The notes beneath the pieces were generated by a model that was given only the letters and a program-made list of their open reading frames with translations, did no database searches and had not been told where the DNA came from. This document shows, in pieces, positions 19,122 to 21,931 of a stretch of DNA of 21,931 nucleotides. Numbering within the stretch: the first letter of the stretch is position 1; every line of letters starts with the position of its first letter. Source of the DNA: Saccoglossus kowalevskii (taxonomy: Eukaryota > Hemichordata > Enteropneusta > Harrimaniidae); assembly GCF_000003605.2 (NCBI RefSeq), contig NW_003142308.1, forward strand, positions 441,766-463,696, read 5' to 3'. The translations under genes and the position numbers were made by a program.

Positions 19122-19298
19122 GGGCTTTACGCTGATTCAACGGGGGTCAAGAACAGGAGGTCTATATTCGTTGACAGGTTTCCAAATTTTCTTATTCCAA
19201 CGTTGAAAACTGTTTGTGGGCAAGTGAATGAGGACGATGGGATGTCTAAATATTTGTGCAAACTGTGTTCTAGTAAACTGACAAAACTGCTGAAACAG
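19122..19298 (+). pseudogene. ZAD-like zinc-binding exon, right arm
   Basis: Counterpart of 16999-17173. The frame opens after a TGA at 19119-19121 and reads GVKNRRSIFVDRF, then TVCGQVNEDDGMSKYLCKLCSSKLTKLLKQ, followed by GTAATA at 19299. The key Cys residues, the DDG and the donor position are the same in both arms, while about ten residues differ. Most retained positions are those expected to matter for a ZAD-type fold, which hints at past selection. The preceding ACAATGGCGGCGTGA (19108-19121) would start and stop immediately before it, so no start is assigned. No further exon is seen. Confidence 0.5.
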
Positions 19299-19397
19299 GT
19301 AATATATCGACTTGACTGTGTCAGTCGAGGGACTGTGTTTGCAACAAACACATCATTTTCCTTAGATACAGCACTAAGCACTTTCTTTTGATGATCA

Positions 19398-19448
19398 TTA
19401 AGCTCGTTCAGAGAAAAAGCTAGCAACACGTTTATTTGATTCCGCCAT
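19398..19448 (-). CDS. Short frame starting ATGGCGGAATC, right arm
   Basis: The minus-strand frame is MAESNKRVASFFSERA, then TAA. It matches the left-arm frame (16825-16899) for 15 residues and then ends early. A different minus frame stays open across the region (19127-19483), antisense to the ZAD-like exon, and is probably a by-product. Unlike the left arm, this copy has upstream promoter-like motifs (19489-19507). Confidence 0.3.
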   Translation of the reverse strand: MAESNKRVASFFSERA

Positions 19449-19488
19449 TTTAATTTTACCAAGTAATGTGTAGTTTCTTTCATGAGTT

Positions 19489-19507
19489 CTGATTGGATAA
19501 TGCAAAT
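19489..19507 (-). promoter_or_regulatory. CCAAT box and octamer upstream of ATGGCGG
   Basis: On the minus strand ATTTGCAT (19507-19500, an exact Oct-type octamer) is followed by CCAATCAG (19496-19489, the NF-Y-type CCAAT box). The ATG at 19448 lies about 41 bases further downstream. The left arm has a deletion that removes both. The combination resembles a compact animal promoter, but the words are short and function is inferred. Confidence 0.4.
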
Positions 19508-19706
19508 GAGCCGAAGTGTATCTTATAATCGTCTGGCGTGCGACATACAGTAAATCATGGTGAAATCTGCCAAGGATTAATGTTGAAGCTTCGGCCGAAT
19601 AAATGGTCCTTGGCTGCCGAAGTTGCACCTGCTAATGCTGTCCAAATGTGAAAAAATCAGCTCTGGAACTGTAGAATACCAACAGTGTCTACACTACGCG
19701 ATATAC

Positions 19707-19906
19707 ATCTAATTATCTCTCACAACATGATACCTGTTAAATGGTAATTTGCGTATGGCTAATATGGTTAAATCACAGTACTTCCCAAAGGATTGAAAGA
19801 ATTGAATTTGCAGGCGTTTTGAAGCTGGAGGATTTTGTCTTTATTATTTCCTATGCAATCTGATTGTCCTGCTCAACATAGCGCTTAACGTCTTGAGATG
19901 AAATCT
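19707..19906 (-). repeat. Near-identical tract of the right arm
   Basis: Partner of 16432-16620. See that entry for shared words. The identity drops clearly on both sides: beyond 19906 indels of 10-30 bases appear within 100 bases. Confidence 0.75.
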
Positions 19907-21742
19907 TTAACATGATTATAGTGTCATACAGTTTAGGAAATTAAAAGCTAAATAAATAACAAATTATATATCGATCCATGTTTAAATTCATTCACTATAA
20001 GTAATTTACAATTCAAAACCACAAAGCAACTTACAACAAAAGACTGACTGACGCACGCATCACAATGTTAGGTTTAAGCAATGAGTTTTAAAGAAGATAC
20101 GAGGAGAACATACGAAAAATACAATCTCCTTAAATTGAGTTTTATTTAATACTATTCCTGTATATCCGCATGTTTTAAAATATCAGTGCGTGATGGGAAA
20201 CACAAACCTAAAGATTAAAACGATCATAAGAGACCTCAGGTGTATTAATTCCGACGGTAGACGTATATTCCACTCGCTATTGCAACAACCACACTTGATA
20301 AGCAAAAACACAGTCCTAGGGGTGTATCTGATGATAATGGATAATATGACCTCACCGTGTTATCGACTACACGCTTGACCAATTTCTTTGTCTTCTATTA
20401 AAGCTTCTGGAACTGATCAAGTAGGGCAGTTGCATTGAAATGATATAAATAACACTCAGCTCTGTTTAACAGGGTGCAGTGTGTAGATACCTCGTCAAAG
20501 TGCCCAAATGCTTTTAGGCAATTTATTTATTCATAGATAAAAACAGTGCTCACTTATCATCGATCATATCCGTATTTACATTGCAGTAGTGAAGTATCTA
20601 ATTATGTTCAACTGCATACAGTTTGTGAATTCCATAACAAAGTCTCCAAAATACATTAATTTAAATAATTGAAGGAAAGAAAAAAGAAATTAACTTTCAC
20701 TTGCTATTAATTACGATATTGCATTATACAATGTGGTATAGCCCGAACCATAAGATAGTTTCTGAATGGCACACAGTGTGGGAATTTCACTTCATTACCG
20801 CAATTTCTTATCGGGTCTTAAAGTCGGGTTGCTTCGAGTGAAATCGTTTCGCGGTACATAGTATGATGACTCAAGCTTCATCAGTTTTATCCCTTGGTGT
20901 GTTAGTAATACCATTCAGATGTTTCAACTATTTGTGATATATTCTTTAATCTCATATCTTATTACATTGATTTTGGTATTTTGAGATCCAGTGGTGGAGT
21001 GGCACTCATCAGATCACATGGCACAGTTACAAAGACTTGGTATGTAGCGTGATCTAGTTACAACCTGATTTTACCCACATGTTACTATTTAGTGATTGTT
21101 CTGATTACAGGGGCGTTTACAATTTCCTTTATTTTTGCTAATAATGTAAAGATAGTAAAATATGCATGCTTTCGCGTTCGCGCAAATTCGAGATATATGG
21201 TTCAGAAAAGGAAAATCCGGTGTATGCCACATTCCATTACTAACCCTGAGTGTCATAACTACATACATTACGGAATTATTAGTTATATTACCATATCATT
21301 TTAACATGAACTTTCAATGTCATTGCATTATTTCGGTAACTATTGTTATACAGTGTGAAAGTAATGCAACATTATTTGATTTTCTCTAAGTACTGTTCAC
21401 ACACATATAAAGTGCCGTATAAAATCGTACTTCAAAGAATAGTGACGAATATATTTAATTCGTGCAAATAATTTGAGTTACCAGCAGCGTATTTGCAATC
21501 CTGTGAAATGAAAGCATGTTGTAATCAACGTATAATGAAAAGTGATCACGCAATTATTACGAATATCCAGCATGCATTTTGGTGCATTATTTTTGATTTG
21601 TCTTTTAAACTTAAATCGATTTATGTGCTTATCAACTGTTTTTTTGTGTTTTTTTTCAGAGAATTAGGCATCCCTAAGTAGGCAGTTTATGTAAGCAGTC
21701 TTGTTTAGCACATTGGTACAGGAAAAATATAAATTCTATCAA

Positions 21743-21931
21743 CAATATCAGACAAACAAAGCAATGCTTTTTTTTACGTTTAAACTTTGCTAATTATCAC
21801 AGTATGGGGCCTGTTTATTGCTATTCAGACGGACAATAGTACTAAAAATACAATACACACACATAATATCAAGTTAAAGCTCCAATACCTCTCAAAATAA
21901 TTACAAGAAACAAGCACAGAAAAATATTGTT
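21743..21931. other. AT-rich flank, no feature seen
   Basis: Homology to the left flank ends at about 21742. The remaining bases have a T8 run and an ACACACAC stretch, but no coding or repeat signal. Confidence 0.6.

Larger units (their letters stand above)
17171..19127. other. Spacer of the giant inverted repeat
   Basis: About 1.96 kb of unique, AT-rich sequence between the inner arm ends. It contains an unrecognised frame (17959-18213), a CAACTCAACTCAACTC run (about 18004-18030) and two small hairpins near 18906-18980. It has no similarity that I can see to copy C or to the piggyBac element. Confidence 0.8.
19128..21742 (-). repeat. Right arm of the giant inverted repeat
   Basis: Reverse complement of 14621-17170, co-linear over its whole length. 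It is slightly longer because it keeps (or gained) about 130 bases at about 21435-21570 and about 55 bases at about 19460-19515. The extra segment near 21435 includes a CGAAT...ATTCG inverted repeat. Confidence 0.93.

Noticed and set aside
19127-19483. 118-codon minus-strand frame as the real gene of the arm
   Set aside because: It is antisense to the ZAD-like exon and shifted from the MAESNKR start; the left-arm version is cut short. The Cys pattern on the opposite strand is a better explanation, though this is not excluded.
14621-21742. Palindrome as a foldback DNA transposon with simple ends
   Set aside because: Arm ends show no target-site duplication, and a related copy occurs singly (1861-3435) with different limits, so a foldback element is only one of several options.

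Overview
The window looks like nuclear DNA of an invertebrate animal. It is AT-rich (roughly two thirds A+T by eye), almost free of long open frames, and full of microsatellites, decayed transposon pieces and candidate splice signals. I see no bacterial operon, ribosome-binding site, rRNA, tRNA or CRISPR array. No complete host gene can be supported. What is visible is short candidate exons, broken transposon genes and repeats. The presence of piggyBac, a 2A-like remnant and a zinc-finger-associated (ZAD-like) exon fits a marine invertebrate, but I cannot name the species.

Layout. (1) Bases 1-3600 are non-coding and hold an old, diverged copy of a repeat family ('copy C', about 1861-3435) that reappears twice at the other end. 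(2) Bases 3600-7650 have no supported gene. They contain several small GC-richer, promoter-like blocks (about 4840-5070, 5285-5420, 5580-5660, 5990-6300), one with a TATA-like box followed by an 11-bp-period repeat. (3) Bases 7650-8117 hold a splice-acceptor-like site and a decayed frame with a degenerate 2A-like motif, as found in some animal non-LTR retrotransposons. (4) About 8577-11045 is the best-defined element: a broken piggyBac transposon. The C-terminal end of its transposase (9709-10175) lies between two arrays of the same 31-bp repeat in opposite orientation (about 8880-9360 and 10573-10910). (5) Bases 11046-13200 carry diverged duplicated modules, three GTTGCCATGG palindromes and one convincing short exon on the minus strand (11858-12061). 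(6) Bases 13933-14060 are a 41-bp tandem repeat, followed by an unassigned open stretch at 14118-14528. (7) Bases 14621-21742 form a giant inverted repeat: arms of about 2.55 and 2.6 kb around a spacer of about 1.96 kb.

How the parts relate. Each palindrome arm carries, at its inner end, a ZAD-like exon that points into the arm and ends in a GT donor. Each also carries a short opposing frame starting ATGGCGGAATC. In the right arm that frame has an exact octamer and a CCAAT box upstream; the left arm lacks this segment. Arm-to-arm similarity is uneven: a tract of about 190 bp (16432-16620 and 19707-19906) is nearly identical, and it is also among the best-preserved parts of copy C. The two most unusual structures are the piggyBac remnant with inverted 31-bp arrays and the 7.1-kb palindrome.
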